Assembly (NCBI RefSeq): GCF_009708075.1
Contig: NZ_WMBT01000007.1
Coordinates: forward strand, 103,818-167,817
Source: Paracoccus lichenicola
Lineage (GTDB): Bacteria > Pseudomonadota > Alphaproteobacteria > Rhodobacterales > Rhodobacteraceae
Reading direction: 5' to 3'
Length of the DNA: 64,000 nucleotides
This document shows positions 10,971 to 19,834 of the stretch, in pieces. Made by a program: the position numbers and the translations under genes. Every line of letters begins with the position of its first letter. Position 1 is the first letter of the stretch. The notes beneath the pieces are model-generated. The model was given only the letters and a program-made list of their open reading frames with translations. It was not told the origin of the DNA and searched no databases.

Positions 10971-11391
10971 GGGCGAGCGTGTGGCTGACCGGAAAATGTC
11001 CGCTGCCGCGCCGACACGTCGCGGGCATCCTGCAAAGGCAGAACCCTCGGACATCAACTGCTCTCCGCGAGGAAGGATCGACGGTACGGAAGCGCAAGGC
11101 ATGTCGCAAGGCTATCGGCACACGGTCCGCCCGATCCTGAGGGAAAAGCGGACCGATGCCCGCCGATCGCGACTTCGTCCATGATCAGTTTGCTGGCAGG
11201 CGGCACTTCGGGTCCCGAACGTGGTGGATCATCACCCGGGAATGCGGCGATCCCGACACGTCGATCTCGGGCGTGGCGCGGGGAGAAGGCAAGCGCGTCT
11301 GACGCCGCGCTTGCCTCAGAAGGAGCCGACATACGACAGCCCGAGAGCGCAACCGGCGATATGTCTCCGGGATCACCCGAAGCCCCCTTTT
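10971..11391. other. Degenerate sequence, no intact gene
   Basis: High-GC sequence in which no frame stays recognisable. It probably continues the decay of the dioxygenase gene and of whatever lay downstream. Short open frames exist on both strands but none has a convincing start, ribosome-binding site or family motif. Confidence 0.4.
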
Positions 11392-11538
11392 TTACGCCAG
11401 ATCGGTTCTTGAGAAATCATCGCCCTTGTAGAGCAGCGGGGCGTGATAGGTTTTCGCGCAGGCGCAGGCGCAGGCGCAGGCGTAGGCGTAGGACAGCGCA
11501 TCGCCCATGTTCAGCTGTGCCGGATGGCCGACCACCTT
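11392..11538 (-). pseudogene. PIN-domain (VapC-type) toxin, 3' fragment interrupted by IS5
   Basis: Reading the minus strand from the IS boundary gives [17 protein letters not shown], then an Ala-Cys repeat, then [20 protein letters not shown] and a stop. VapC toxins end in GRHPA-x-LN-x-GDC-x-SYALAK followed by [13 protein letters not shown], so this is the C-terminal third of a PIN RNase. The 5' part is not found beyond the IS. The region between SYA and AK is expanded by a tandem hexanucleotide (see repeat entry), and the conserved Cys after GD is Ala. The fragment is not a working toxin and no antitoxin gene is visible. Confidence 0.6.
11456..11491 (+). repeat. Hexanucleotide microsatellite (GCGCAG/GCGTAG, 6 units)
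   Basis: Four perfect GCGCAG units are followed by two GCGTAG units. On the minus strand it encodes alternating Ala-Cys/Ala-Tyr inside the PIN-domain fragment, adding about ten residues to a helix that is normally fixed in length. This indicates slippage expansion after the gene was inactivated. Confidence 0.85.
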
Positions 11539-12587
11539 GGCTCTGTTGCACAAATCGCCTGAAGGGCACGCTTCCCCTTTCCCCAAGCGGCTCAGGCGAC
11601 GGGTTCTGTGACGGGGATGCCAAGGGCGGTGAAGCGGTTCAGGATGGCAATGCGGACTTGAAGTTCGGCGGTCTGGCGATTGAAGTCTCGGGCCATGAGC
11701 TTCTGGCCGAGCAGCTTCATGCAGTTCATCTTGGTCTCGACACGGCTGCGGCGGTGATAGCCGCTCCAGCGGTGCCAGATCGTGCGGCCCAACCGTTTGA
11801 TCGCGCGCAGGGCTTCGTTCCTGCCTTCTGCCCCTGGGCTGTCCTTCTTCCACGGCTTGGCATTGCGCCGGGGTGGAATGACGGCGTCCGCGCCCCGGTT
11901 CGCGATGGCGTCCCGGCAGCCGCGGGTGTCGTAGGCGCCGTCCGCGGTGACCGACGCGATCGGCTCGCCCTCAGGGATCTGGGCAAGCAGATCAGGCAAC
12001 ACGGGCGCATCGCCGACGCCGCTGCCGGTGATCTCGACTGCGCGGACCTCGAGCGTGCTCTCATTGACGGCGAGGTGGACTTTGCGCCAGACCCGCCCGC
12101 GTGACCCGCCATGCTTGCGCGCGTGCCATTCCCCTTCGCCCCGGACCTTGATGGCGGTGCTGTCTACAAGCAGGTGTAGCGGGCCGCTGCTGCCCCGGCA
12201 GGGCAGCTGCACCGCGAGCGTCTTCTGCCGGCGGCACAGGGTCGAGAAGTCCGGCACCGGCCAGTCAAGGCCTGCCAGCTTCAGAAGGCTCGCGACGAAC
12301 CCCGTTGTCTGGCGAAGCGGCAGGCCAAAGAGCACCTTGATCGTCAAGCAGGCCTGGATGGCGGCGTCGCTGTAGACAGCCTGCCCGCCGCGCTTGCCCG
12401 ATGGCGCCGCGTGCCAGGGCATCGACAGGTCCAACCAGACGGTCAGCGACCCGCGCTCACGCAACGACGCATTGTAGGAAGACCAGTTCAGGGTGCGGTA
12501 GCGGGTCAGGACAGGCTTGGACATGCCGCCCAGCTATGCCGCTGGACCTGCGATGTGAATCCCGGGGAGGCTTCGTGCAACAAGGCC
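11539..12587. mobile_element. IS5-family insertion sequence (about 1049 bp)
   Basis: The element is bounded by imperfect 18-bp inverted repeats: GGCTCTGTTGCACAAATC at the left and the reverse complement of GGCCTTGTTGCACGAAGC at the right, sharing the core TGTTGCAC typical of IS903/IS427-like IS5 elements. It holds one transposase gene filling nearly all its length. Clear target-site duplications are not seen, so one flank may have been rearranged. It interrupts the PIN-domain toxin fragment on its left side. Confidence 0.8.
11592..12524 (-). CDS. IS5-family transposase
   Basis: A 310-residue intact DDE transposase. The first Asp is in [17 protein letters not shown], the second in [16 protein letters not shown], and the Glu in [18 protein letters not shown], the order and spacing seen in IS903-group enzymes. 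Full length, no stops, and correctly placed between the terminal repeats, so this copy may still be active. The N-terminal IS5 domain ([27 protein letters not shown]) is complete. Confidence 0.92.
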   Translation of the reverse strand: MSKPVLTRYRTLNWSSYNASLRERGSLTVWLDLSMPWHAAPSGKRGGQAVYSDAAIQACLTIKVLFGLPLRQTTGFVASLLKLAGLDWPVPDFSTLCRRQKTLAVQLPCRGSSGPLHLLVDSTAIKVRGEGEWHARKHGGSRGRVWRKVHLAVNESTLEVRAVEITGSGVGDAPVLPDLLAQIPEGEPIASVTADGAYDTRGCRDAIANRGADAVIPPRRNAKPWKKDSPGAEGRNEALRAIKRLGRTIWHRWSGYHRRSRVETKMNCMKLLGQKLMARDFNRQTAELQVRIAILNRFTALGIPVTEPVA

Positions 12588-13229
12588 TGGCAGGAGTGTC
12601 ACGATGGTGATGTTGTCCGGGGTTCCCACGACGCTGCTGCCTGCAAGCAGCGTAATTGTTAGACCACAGCCTTAAAACCCCTTGCGAGGTGAGAACAATA
12701 CCTGCAACCGCACGCTTGGCGTGTTGGTGAGCGCCGCAAGCCAGTCAAGGGAAACGAGGCCGGGCGACGACCAATGGCCTCGCCTTGGCTTCTGCAATAC
12801 CCCTTTCTGCTTCAGCGCCGCTTGCGGCCTTTCCGGGAACCCATAGCCGCGGCAAAGGCCATGCGGCCTGCCATTATGGGCATGTATGACATCTCGGCTT
12901 TCTGCCGGCCAAGAACGGCCCCTGGCCGCCGGTCGGCCTTTGCAAACTGCGGCACTGCAGTTCCCCAGATCGGACGCTGGCGCAGAGCGCAGCAAGATCG
13001 ATCATGAGTCGTCCGCACGGGACCGAGCTGCCGTTTGCAGGTGCAGCGCGCCTTGATCAACGATCGTTGCCGAGCTCTGGAAGTCGACAGTGAACTTCGC
13101 CTCCAATGATATGACCGCGCCCCTCTCGCGGACCCCCTGTGGCACATCGACGCTGTCTGGCAGTTGAACCATCAGGGATGTTCAAGATCATGTTCGCGAT
13201 GGTCACTCACCGCGCAACGCGTCGCTCCT
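12588..13229. other. No gene recognised between IS5 and the CIA30 pseudogene
   Basis: About 640 bases without a supported gene. Short frames exist on both strands but have no ribosome-binding sites, signal peptides or recognisable domains. The stretch has the look of decayed chromosomal sequence. Confidence 0.4.
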
Positions 13230-13644
13230 TCAACGGAAGCCGACGCGCTGCACGTCGATCCGGGCAACGTGATCCCGGCCGTAGGCGACGACGGCAACCG
13301 AGGTCAGGCTGGCGGGTCTGGGCACGCGGCGCAAGAGTGCGCCGGAGGGGGCGCAGGCCTCGAACGGCGGACGGATCTCGCCCACCCCTAGGTCACTTCG
13401 AAGCCGGCCTGACAGCATTGCCAGGGCAGGAGGGTACGCCGGTGTGCAGGTGCACGAAACAGCGCCGGTCATTGCCGCGCAGGACAAGCCGCCCGCCGGA
13501 CGTGCCGTCCGGCGGGCGGCCTGGAAGCGCGATCCGCATCTGGATGAACCCGCCCCGGTTGGCGGTGCTGACGCGACCGGTCAGCCGCCGTATCGTCATG
13601 TCCCCGATGGACTCCGGCCGCCTGAGACGCGTGTCGCCTGGCAG
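13230..13644 (-). pseudogene. CIA30-family protein, frameshifted and N-terminally truncated
   Basis: Two minus-strand frames together resemble complex I intermediate-associated protein 30 domains. The upstream frame has RLTGRVSTANRGGFIQM then GGRLVLRGNDRRCFVHLHTG; the downstream frame has IRPPFEACAPSGALLRRVP then SLTSVAVVAYGRDHVARIDV and QRVGFR. The change of frame lies near 13380-13400. The usual N-terminal DT-x-MGGVS segment is only faintly visible. Bacterial members are small, probably carbohydrate-binding-like beta proteins of unknown role. It ends next to the stop of the DUF427 gene. Confidence 0.6.
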
Positions 13645-13645
13645 C

Positions 13646-14119
13646 TTACCAATGCCGCGTTCCGGGCGCACCCTTGATCTGGCCCTCCAGATTGGGCGTG
13701 ACCCATCCGCCGTAGAAGTCGCCCGGTTGCGGCATGACGCGCGACTCACCGACCCAGGCCTCGTCCATCAGCCCGGCGTAGAAGGCGACATGGCCGGCAA
13801 GAGCGGCAAACCCCGCGGTGGGGTGGTCATAGGCCCAGGCCGCGCGCGGGGCGGTCTTTGCTCCGGCGATCACGTCGAAGTAGCGCGCCACGCCCTTCCA
13901 TTCGCAGAAGCTCGTCCCGGAAACCGGGCGAAGGCTGGCCTGCACGTCGCCTTTCGGCAGGTAGTAAGTCGGCGCATGGTGCGTCTCCAGAACCCGAAGG
14001 GCGCGGACCGTTTCGGCGACGACGGCGCCGCCCAGAACGACCCTGATCCGATGCTGCACCGGCTCGACCCTCGGCGGGCGCGGGTAGGATTGGACGTTTT
14101 CGCGCGGCAGGTCGGTCAT
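13646..14119 (-). CDS. DUF427 domain protein
   Basis: A 157-residue protein with the DUF427 pattern: IRVVLGGAVVAETVRALRVLETHHAPTYYLPKGDV, then GTSFCEWKGVARYFDV, AAWAYDHPTAGFAALAGHVAFYAG and GGWVTPNLEGQIKG near the end. The fold is a small beta barrel; no enzymatic activity is established. The start overlaps the stop of the small membrane-protein gene (ATGA), so the two are translationally coupled. It appears intact. Confidence 0.85.
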   Translation of the reverse strand: MTDLPRENVQSYPRPPRVEPVQHRIRVVLGGAVVAETVRALRVLETHHAPTYYLPKGDVQASLRPVSGTSFCEWKGVARYFDVIAGAKTAPRAAWAYDHPTAGFAALAGHVAFYAGLMDEAWVGESRVMPQPGDFYGGWVTPNLEGQIKGAPGTRHW

Positions 14120-14346
14120 GCAAAGGCCCCGCCGACAAAACGAGCGAGCACGGCTCCGGCGAGTCCGATATGGACCAGCGCCACAGAAAGGCCGCGCAGC
14201 CGCTTGAACCGGACCTTCGCCCCCGCATCTGTGGCGTAATTGATGACAAGCATCAGTACCTCGCGGGCTGCAAACCCGAAGGAATGGAGCACCATGCCCC
14301 CGAACAGCAGCGCCGTGGCCAAAAGGGCAAGGGTCAGCATGGGCAA
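14116..14346 (-). CDS. Small two-helix membrane protein
   Basis: A 76-residue hydrophobic protein: the first helix covers MLTLALLATALLFGGMVLHS and the second SVALVHIGLAGAVLARFVGG, joined by a short basic loop. The start resembles the beginning of DUF4149 (TMEM205-like) membrane proteins, LLFGGM-x-x-x-SFGFA, but the rest is shorter and does not follow that family, so it may be a truncated relative. It precedes and overlaps the DUF427 gene. Confidence 0.5.
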   Translation of the reverse strand: MPMLTLALLATALLFGGMVLHSFGFAAREVLMLVINYATDAGAKVRFKRLRGLSVALVHIGLAGAVLARFVGGAFA

Positions 14347-14399
14347 TCTCCGCTAGCGAAGTCAGGCTTGAGACAAAGGTAACGTCCCTTGCCGCGGTT

Positions 14400-15740
14400 T
14401 CAACGCGGCATCGTGGCGCGACGGCAATAGGCTTCCACCATCGGACGCAGGGCGACGCGCGCCTGCAGTTTTGCTGCCATCAGATACATGCCACCGATCT
14501 TGCGGTGCAGAAACAGTGTCGCGGCAGGGGGCACATGGGCAAGCTCGCGCTCATTGCCGATGGCAAGCCCCATGTCGCGCAGGCGCACCAGCAGGTCGCT
14601 GCGCCCGAAGTCGAACGGTCTCTCCTGTCGCAGGGGTGTCATCGCGATGTCGAACATCGACTGGATCAGCGCCTGATGATGCGGGGCGGTTGCCGGGCCG
14701 AAATACCCGATGCGCTCCATCGCGGCCCGAGTCTCCTCTGTCCCGCCATCGAGGGCCACCCGTGCAAGGGCGCGGAAATCGGCGACAAGCGGGGGCGCGA
14801 TGGCTTGCACGGCCCCGAAATCCAGAAGCACGATGCGGCCCGTCCTGGGATCGTAACGGTAATTGGCCGGATTGGGATCGGTCTGCATGAGCCCGAAGGC
14901 AAAGAGCTCGCGCAGGACAAGGTCGATCAGTGCCGCGGCCAGACGGTCGCGCAGATCTTGCGGTGCCCCCGCCAGACTGTCCAGCGGCGCGCTGTCCAGA
15001 TAGGTCATCGCCAGCACTTGCGGCGTGCAGAGATCTGCCTGCAGTTCCGGCAAGACGAAGATGTCCGAACCTGCAAGCAAGGCGCCGAACCGCCCAAGGT
15101 GCCCCGCCTCGGCCACATAGTCCGCCTCGACATGCAACTGGCGCTTCGCCTCGGCCATCAGGGGCGCTAGGTCCATTCCGCGCGGCAGCACCCCTGGAAG
15201 CCGCAGGAGGGTTGCCATGTTATCGACATCGCTGTCGATGCTCGCGCGCACGCCGGGATACTGCACCTTGATCACAAGGTCGCGGCCGTCGCGCGTGACC
15301 GCCCGGTGGACCTGCCCGATCGAGGCCGCCGCAAACGGGCGCACGTCGAACCGGGCAAAGCGCTTGTGCCAGCCCTCGCCCCATTCGGCGCTCAGCACGG
15401 TCTGCAGCTGCTTGGGCGGCATGTGGCGGGCATCGTCCCGCATCCGGCCAAGGATTGCCGTCAACTCGTCGGGCAGGACAAGCCCGGTATCCATCGACAG
15501 CATCTGCCCCAGCTTCAGCGCCGCACCCCGCAGATGCGACAGCCCGGCGGTGAGGCGCAGCATGTTGGCCGGCGTCAGCAGAAGCTGCGCTGCGTCGGGC
15601 CGTCTGCCCTGTGCCAGCGCCCGCAGCCCGCCCGCCGCGACGCCGCCCGCGATCGCGGTTGCGATGCCGCCGAACTGCAACAGCCGCCCGACACGGCCGG
15701 TCGGCACGGCGGCGCCGGCATCATCATGGTCCCGAGGCAT
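14400..15740 (-). CDS. ABC1/UbiB-family atypical kinase
   Basis: A 446-residue protein of the ABC1 (ADCK/UbiB) family. The signature GAALKLGQMLSMD carries the KxGQ motif, AAASIGQVHRA is the Ala-rich nucleotide loop, VIKVQYPGV has the conserved Lys, DPNPANYRYD is the catalytic-loop variant and LLDFGAVQ the metal-binding DFG. These proteins support ubiquinone biosynthesis or membrane lipid homeostasis through an ATPase-like activity. It lacks the long C-terminal transmembrane helices of canonical UbiB, so it is closer to the shorter AarF paralogues. No neighbouring quinone gene is present. Confidence 0.88.
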   Translation of the reverse strand: MPRDHDDAGAAVPTGRVGRLLQFGGIATAIAGGVAAGGLRALAQGRRPDAAQLLLTPANMLRLTAGLSHLRGAALKLGQMLSMDTGLVLPDELTAILGRMRDDARHMPPKQLQTVLSAEWGEGWHKRFARFDVRPFAAASIGQVHRAVTRDGRDLVIKVQYPGVRASIDSDVDNMATLLRLPGVLPRGMDLAPLMAEAKRQLHVEADYVAEAGHLGRFGALLAGSDIFVLPELQADLCTPQVLAMTYLDSAPLDSLAGAPQDLRDRLAAALIDLVLRELFAFGLMQTDPNPANYRYDPRTGRIVLLDFGAVQAIAPPLVADFRALARVALDGGTEETRAAMERIGYFGPATAPHHQALIQSMFDIAMTPLRQERPFDFGRSDLLVRLRDMGLAIGNERELAHVPPAATLFLHRKIGGMYLMAAKLQARVALRPMVEAYCRRATMPR

Positions 15741-15754
15741 GGCGGACCTATCCT

Positions 15755-16084
15755 TCAGCCCGAGACGGCGGGGGCCTGCCTGCGCAGCCGCCGCAGGTGC
15801 CGCCGATAGATGACAGGGGCCAGGACGACGTCGTAGATGCGGTTACGCATCCCGCAGATACCGCGCCGTGGGATCGCAGCCTTTGCATCCGCAAAGTCCG
15901 GGTGATCCGACACGATCCGGCTCGCGGCCTCTCCGACGATCATCAGGCTCATCACCATGGCGCGCTGCGTCCGAAGATCTGCCAGGAAATCCTCTTCGGC
16001 CATGCCTTCCGTAAAGGTGAGGGCATCGGCTGCTGCCGTCACCATCTGCAGGATGTAGTCTGAGAGTCGATTGTCTGCGCTCAA
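15755..16084 (-). CDS. HepT-like HEPN toxin with disrupted active site
   Basis: A 109-residue protein. Its first 85 residues (RLSDYILQMVTAAADALTFT, MVMSLMIVGEAASRIVSDHP, GICGMRNRI) follow HepT/DUF86 toxins, RNases of type VII toxin-antitoxin modules. The family's catalytic Rx4-6H motif normally reads RNRIAHGYFD; here RNRI is followed directly by YDVVLAP and a basic tail, so the His is gone and the C-terminus is unrelated. A small deletion plus frame change after RNRI would explain this. The start overlaps the stop of the MntA gene by four bases, the usual antitoxin-toxin order. Confidence 0.78.
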   Translation of the reverse strand: MSADNRLSDYILQMVTAAADALTFTEGMAEEDFLADLRTQRAMVMSLMIVGEAASRIVSDHPDFADAKAAIPRRGICGMRNRIYDVVLAPVIYRRHLRRLRRQAPAVSG

Positions 16085-16398
16085 ACCGGGAGCGCCTGCC
16101 GCAGGACTTCCGCACGGATGTGCGCAGGCAGGTCCATCGGGGTCTTCACATCGACCCGAACGCCAAGTGCTTCTTCCAGCGCATCCTGCAAGCCCCCAAG
16201 ATCGAAGAGCGTGGTCTCCGGCAGAGGTTCGACCAGCACATCCAGGTCGCTGTCTGCCCGATCCCTGCCTGTCAGAACGGAACCGAACACCCGGGGATTG
16301 GCCGTGCGATGCCGGACCGCAAGTTCACGGATCAGGTTGCGCCCGTATTGCAGGGCTTGGGATGGCGTCTGGCTCTGCATCGCAAGGTTCTCCTGCAA
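16081..16398 (-). CDS. MntA-like nucleotidyltransferase antitoxin
   Basis: A 105-residue minimal nucleotidyltransferase. The active-site pattern VFGSVLTGRDRADSDLDVLV contains GS-x10-D-x-D, which binds metal and nucleotide. Members paired with HepT toxins AMPylate the toxin and silence it. The gene is upstream of and overlaps the HepT gene. It appears intact, although its toxin partner has lost the catalytic His. Confidence 0.87.
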   Translation of the reverse strand: MQENLAMQSQTPSQALQYGRNLIRELAVRHRTANPRVFGSVLTGRDRADSDLDVLVEPLPETTLFDLGGLQDALEEALGVRVDVKTPMDLPAHIRAEVLRQALPV

Positions 16399-16632
16399 CT
16401 AATATAGGTGATCTGGGGGCAACAGCCAATCCGTGATCATGCCTCGGGAGGCACCAGGTTGTCAGGCTCTCTGTTCGCTGCGAGTGGCATGAACGACTGT
16501 TTGTCCAGGTTGCCGCAATCGCCATGCCGCATCGCCATGGGCTGCACAAAGCGACTCGGAAATCTCGTGATACCATTGAGCTTGTCGGATCATCCGAAGT
16601 CAGGGAGGGGGTGGAGGACAGGAGGTCACACC

Positions 16633-17265
16633 ATGTCCATTGATCTTCTTCCTGCGCTCCGGCCTGAACGTCCTGCCTGGAACAAGGGGCGCATCGTCGG
16701 CCAGAAACGCCCGCTGCTGCCGAAACACCTCTGGTCGATCCGGGTTCGCCTGGAAATGGCGGACAACAAGCGCGATCTTGCGTTGTTCAACATGGCCGTC
16801 GACAGCAAGCTTCGAGGCTGCGACTTGGTCTGCCTGAAGGTCCGGGATGTCTTCGCTGCCGGAAGGGTGAAGGAGCGCGCCTCGGTCACCCAGATCAAGA
16901 CGGGCAAGCCGGTCCGCTTCGCGCTTACCGAAACCACGCGTCATTCGCTCGAAAGCTGGATCGCCGATCCAGAGATGCTTGGGCTGGAATATCTCTGGCC
17001 CAGCCGACTGCACGGCAGCGTGCATCTGTCGACTAGGCAATATGCGCGGATCTTGCGCGGATGGGTTCTCTCGATCGGTCTCGAGCCGAGCGCCTATGGC
17101 ACGCATTCGATGCGCCGGACCAAGGTGGCGCAGATCTACAGGAAGACGGGCAACCTGCGGGCGGTTCAGCTTCTGTTGGGCCGCACCAAGATGGACAGCA
17201 CAGTTCGATACCTTGGTGTCGATCTCGACGATGCGCTGACGTTGTCAGAGGGGATCGACCTGTAA
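16633..17265 (+). CDS. Short tyrosine recombinase/integrase
   Basis: A 210-residue protein consisting of a tyrosine-recombinase catalytic domain without the usual N-terminal core-binding domain. Visible active-site parts are Arg in SKLRGCDLVCLKVRDV, Lys near QIKTGKPVRF, THSMRRTKV (H-x-x-R), and the nucleophile Tyr in STVRYLGVDLDDAL. GGAGG nine bases upstream supports the ATG. Such short integrases are common on Rhodobacteraceae plasmids and islands. No adjacent tRNA or direct repeat that could be its att site was found. Confidence 0.85.
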   Translation: MSIDLLPALRPERPAWNKGRIVGQKRPLLPKHLWSIRVRLEMADNKRDLALFNMAVDSKLRGCDLVCLKVRDVFAAGRVKERASVTQIKTGKPVRFALTETTRHSLESWIADPEMLGLEYLWPSRLHGSVHLSTRQYARILRGWVLSIGLEPSAYGTHSMRRTKVAQIYRKTGNLRAVQLLLGRTKMDSTVRYLGVDLDDALTLSEGIDL

Positions 17266-17417
17266 TTTGGAAGCCGGCCGGCCCATTCCTGCCGCTCGGC
17301 CTCCGTCCACTCCTGCGGTGCCGCATCCCCAAACCAGCCGCTCGTGCTACTGCAGCATCTCGGGAACTGCTCCACGGACGGCTCCGATCCCTAGGATGAC
17401 CGACGAGCCCGTAGCCC

Positions 17418-17600
17418 ATGCTTCCCGATATCGAGCCGCTGCGCATCTTGCGCTTCGAGCTTGCCCGGCCGGTAGGAGGCTTCGTGGCACTCCTGCCCGA
17501 TCTCATTGCTGCCCTGGTCGTTTTGGTTCTGACATGGTTGGTGGCGCGCTACGCTAAGGCGGGGCGAGGCCCGGCTTCTCCGGCCTTGGCACCAGCGCCC
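17418..17600 (+). pseudogene. Possible fragment of a mechanosensitive-channel-like membrane protein
   Basis: In the 418-base space between integrase and transporter, one frame reads LPDLIAALVVLVLTWLVARYAKAG. This resembles the first membrane helix of MscS-family channels (LP-x-x-x-AL-x-VL-x-x-TW-x-x-A). Nothing of the pore or C-terminal domain follows, so at most a remnant survives. The rest of the space has no recognised feature. Confidence 0.3.
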
Positions 17601-17683
17601 GGCGCTCATCGCGGAGGAAGGAACAAGATGCCTATGGCGAGTGTTCCAAAACAGACGGTACCAAAGCATGGGAGAGGTCTGGA

Positions 17684-18454
17684 ATGAAGATGCGTATATG
17701 GATAGGCGCCTCGGCGCTGGTTGTGGGAGCGCTCTTCTTTGGACCGGCGGCTCAGGCCGATGATCTGGCCAGGATCCGGGAGGACGGCAAGATGAGCGTA
17801 GCGCTGTCCGGTGCCTTTCCGCCCATGAGCTTTGTCGACGAGAACAACGATGTCGTGGGCTTCGACGTCGATATCGGCTCCGAGCTTGCGCGCCGCATCG
17901 GAGTGGAGCCAGAGATTGTCACCACCGCCTGGGAGGGCATCATCGCCGGTCTGGTGACCGGGCGGTTCGACACCATCGTTGGATCGATGGGCATAACCGA
18001 GGAGCGCAAGCAGGCGGTCGATTTCGTGGGCCCTTACTACCGCTCGGGCCTGGCGGTTTTTGTCATGCCGGATTCGCCGGCCCGGTCCTTGGCCGATCTT
18101 TCGGACAGGACGATTGGCGTCAGCATCGGCACCTTGTCCGAACAATGGGCCAACGACCGCGGCGGCTGGACCGTGCGCACCTACAAGGGCTTGCCGGAAC
18201 TGTACCTGGAACTGAAGGCAGGCCGGATCGACGCCTTCATAGACGATGACGTGCCGGTGCTGGCAGCGATCAAGGGCGGCGAGAACTTTCGCCAGATCGA
18301 GGACGACACTCTCCCTGTGTCGGACATAGGCATCGCTATCCGTAAGGACAGTCCTGAGCTAAAGGCCGCGCTGCAAAAGGCCTTGGACGACATGATGGCC
18401 GATGGCACCTATATGGAGATTTCCAATAAGTGGCTGGGCGCGGACATGCGTTGA
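17684..18454 (+). CDS. Polar amino acid ABC transporter, periplasmic binding protein
   Basis: A 256-residue family 3 solute-binding protein. The N-terminus is a Sec signal peptide (MKMRIWIGASALVVGALFFGPAAQA, cleavage after AQA). The mature chain has the family pattern FPPMSFVDENNDVVGFDVDI, GRFDTIVGSMGITEERKQAVDF, LAVFVMPDS, GVSIGTLSEQWA and GRIDAFIDDD. It captures an amino acid or small polar compound and delivers it to the two permeases encoded next. It is the first gene of a four-gene operon. The ligand cannot be inferred with confidence. Confidence 0.9.
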   Translation: MKMRIWIGASALVVGALFFGPAAQADDLARIREDGKMSVALSGAFPPMSFVDENNDVVGFDVDIGSELARRIGVEPEIVTTAWEGIIAGLVTGRFDTIVGSMGITEERKQAVDFVGPYYRSGLAVFVMPDSPARSLADLSDRTIGVSIGTLSEQWANDRGGWTVRTYKGLPELYLELKAGRIDAFIDDDVPVLAAIKGGENFRQIEDDTLPVSDIGIAIRKDSPELKAALQKALDDMMADGTYMEISNKWLGADMR

Positions 18455-18518
18455 GCATTGGTCGGACTGGCTGCCACTCGCGCGGTGACAGGCGGCGTGC
18501 CTGCTGGAGATTGGCAGG

Positions 18519-19181
18519 ATGGATCTGGATCTGATCATGCGGACCACCCAATTTCTCGGGGAGGCCGCGCTGATGACCCTGGCATTAACGGCCGGTTCGC
18601 TGGTGCTTGGCATCTTGGCAGCCGGTGCCATTGTCGTCGCCCGCCTTTCCCGCTGGACGGCAGTCCGGGCGCTGGTGGCTGCTTATGTCAGCGTGATGCG
18701 GGGAACACCGCTTCTGGTGCAGCTGTTCGTCCTTTATTTCGGCGGGCCGCAGATTGGGCTGACCCTGTCGCCCTTTGCCGCCGGCGTCGTCACCTTCGGG
18801 CTGAACATCGCGGCCTACATGTCCGAAGGGTTACGCGGCGCGATCCTGTCCGTCGACAAGGGCCAGACAGAGGCCGCTCGAACACTCGGATTCGGCCGAC
18901 TGGCGACGATGTTCCACTTCATCCTACCGCAATGTGCAGCGCTGATGATCCGGTCCTTGGGCGTCAACGCGGTGATCCTGATCAAGGGCACGGCGCTGAT
19001 CTCTACCATCGGGGTCGTGGACCTGACCTATTCGGCGCAGCGGATCATGACATCCAGCAGCCAGCCCTTCGAGGTGTTTGGAATCGCCGCCGCCTACTAC
19101 ATGCTGATCGTTTTCGGCCTGACACGGATCATGCGGCTGGCGGAACGGCGCTTTGCCCTGCCGGACGAGGCGCGGGCATGA
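18519..19181 (+). CDS. Polar amino acid ABC transporter, permease 1
   Basis: A 220-residue inner-membrane permease of the HisM/GlnP type with about five hydrophobic segments. The EAA loop that contacts the ATPase is visible as GQTEAARTLGFGRLATMFHFILPQC. The stretch SVMRGTPLLVQLFVLYFGGP is the family's N-terminal signature. Its stop overlaps the start of the second permease (ATGA). Confidence 0.92.
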   Translation: MDLDLIMRTTQFLGEAALMTLALTAGSLVLGILAAGAIVVARLSRWTAVRALVAAYVSVMRGTPLLVQLFVLYFGGPQIGLTLSPFAAGVVTFGLNIAAYMSEGLRGAILSVDKGQTEAARTLGFGRLATMFHFILPQCAALMIRSLGVNAVILIKGTALISTIGVVDLTYSAQRIMTSSSQPFEVFGIAAAYYMLIVFGLTRIMRLAERRFALPDEARA

Positions 19182-19834
19182 ACCTCGATTTCTCGGTCGT
19201 GCCACCCTTTGCCGGAGCGCTGGCCATCGGCGCCCTTTGGACGATCCTAATCACCGCACTGGCCGGGGCAATCAGCCTGATCGTCGGGATCGGTCTAGCA
19301 CTTGCCCGGATTTATGCCCCGGGCTGGATTCGGGCGCTGCTGGCGGTGCCAGTCTTCATCATCCTGGGCACGCCCTTGCTGCTTCAGCTCTTTCTGGTCT
19401 ATTATGGCCTGTCGCAGCTGGGCCTCCGTCTACCCGCCTTCTTTACCGGGGTGGTGGGCCTGGGCCTGCACTATGCGGTCTACAACGCCGATATCCTGCG
19501 TGCGGCGATCCTTTCGGTCGAACAAGGCCAGTACGAGGCGGGCCGAGCGCTCGGTTTCGGCCGTGGGGCGACGCTGCGACATTTCGTGCTGCCGCAGGCG
19601 CTATATCGGGCGCTGCCGCAAATCGGGAACAACATCCTCGTGCTGCTAAAGGACTCGGTGCTCGTCTCGGCCATCGGGATTATGGAGTTGGTGCTGTCGG
19701 CGCAACTGGCGATCAGCCGCACCTTCCGCCCGTTCGAGTTCTACATTTCCGTGGCGGCAATCTTCTACCTCATCAACCTGGCGTTGGAATGGGCGCTGGC
19801 CCGGATCACCCGCAGAACCGAGGCGATGCGATGA
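19178..19834 (+). CDS. Polar amino acid ABC transporter, permease 2
   Basis: A 218-residue partner permease. It carries VPVFIILGTPLLLQLFLVYYGL near the N-terminus and the EAA loop GQYEAGRALGFGRGATLRHFVLPQAL. The ATG overlaps the upstream stop, and its own stop overlaps the ATPase gene start (ATGATGA). The two permeases probably form a heterodimeric channel. Longer in-frame starts lie inside the first permease gene and are not used. Confidence 0.92.
   Translation: MNLDFSVVPPFAGALAIGALWTILITALAGAISLIVGIGLALARIYAPGWIRALLAVPVFIILGTPLLLQLFLVYYGLSQLGLRLPAFFTGVVGLGLHYAVYNADILRAAILSVEQGQYEAGRALGFGRGATLRHFVLPQALYRALPQIGNNILVLLKDSVLVSAIGIMELVLSAQLAISRTFRPFEFYISVAAIFYLINLALEWALARITRRTEAMR

Noticed and set aside
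11539..12587. Target-site duplication of the IS5 element
   Set aside because: The bases flanking the two ends do not match convincingly in any 2-4 base register.
16408..16632. Upstream extension of the integrase
   Set aside because: The in-frame extension lacks recombinase features, while GGAGG is correctly placed for the ATG at 16633.
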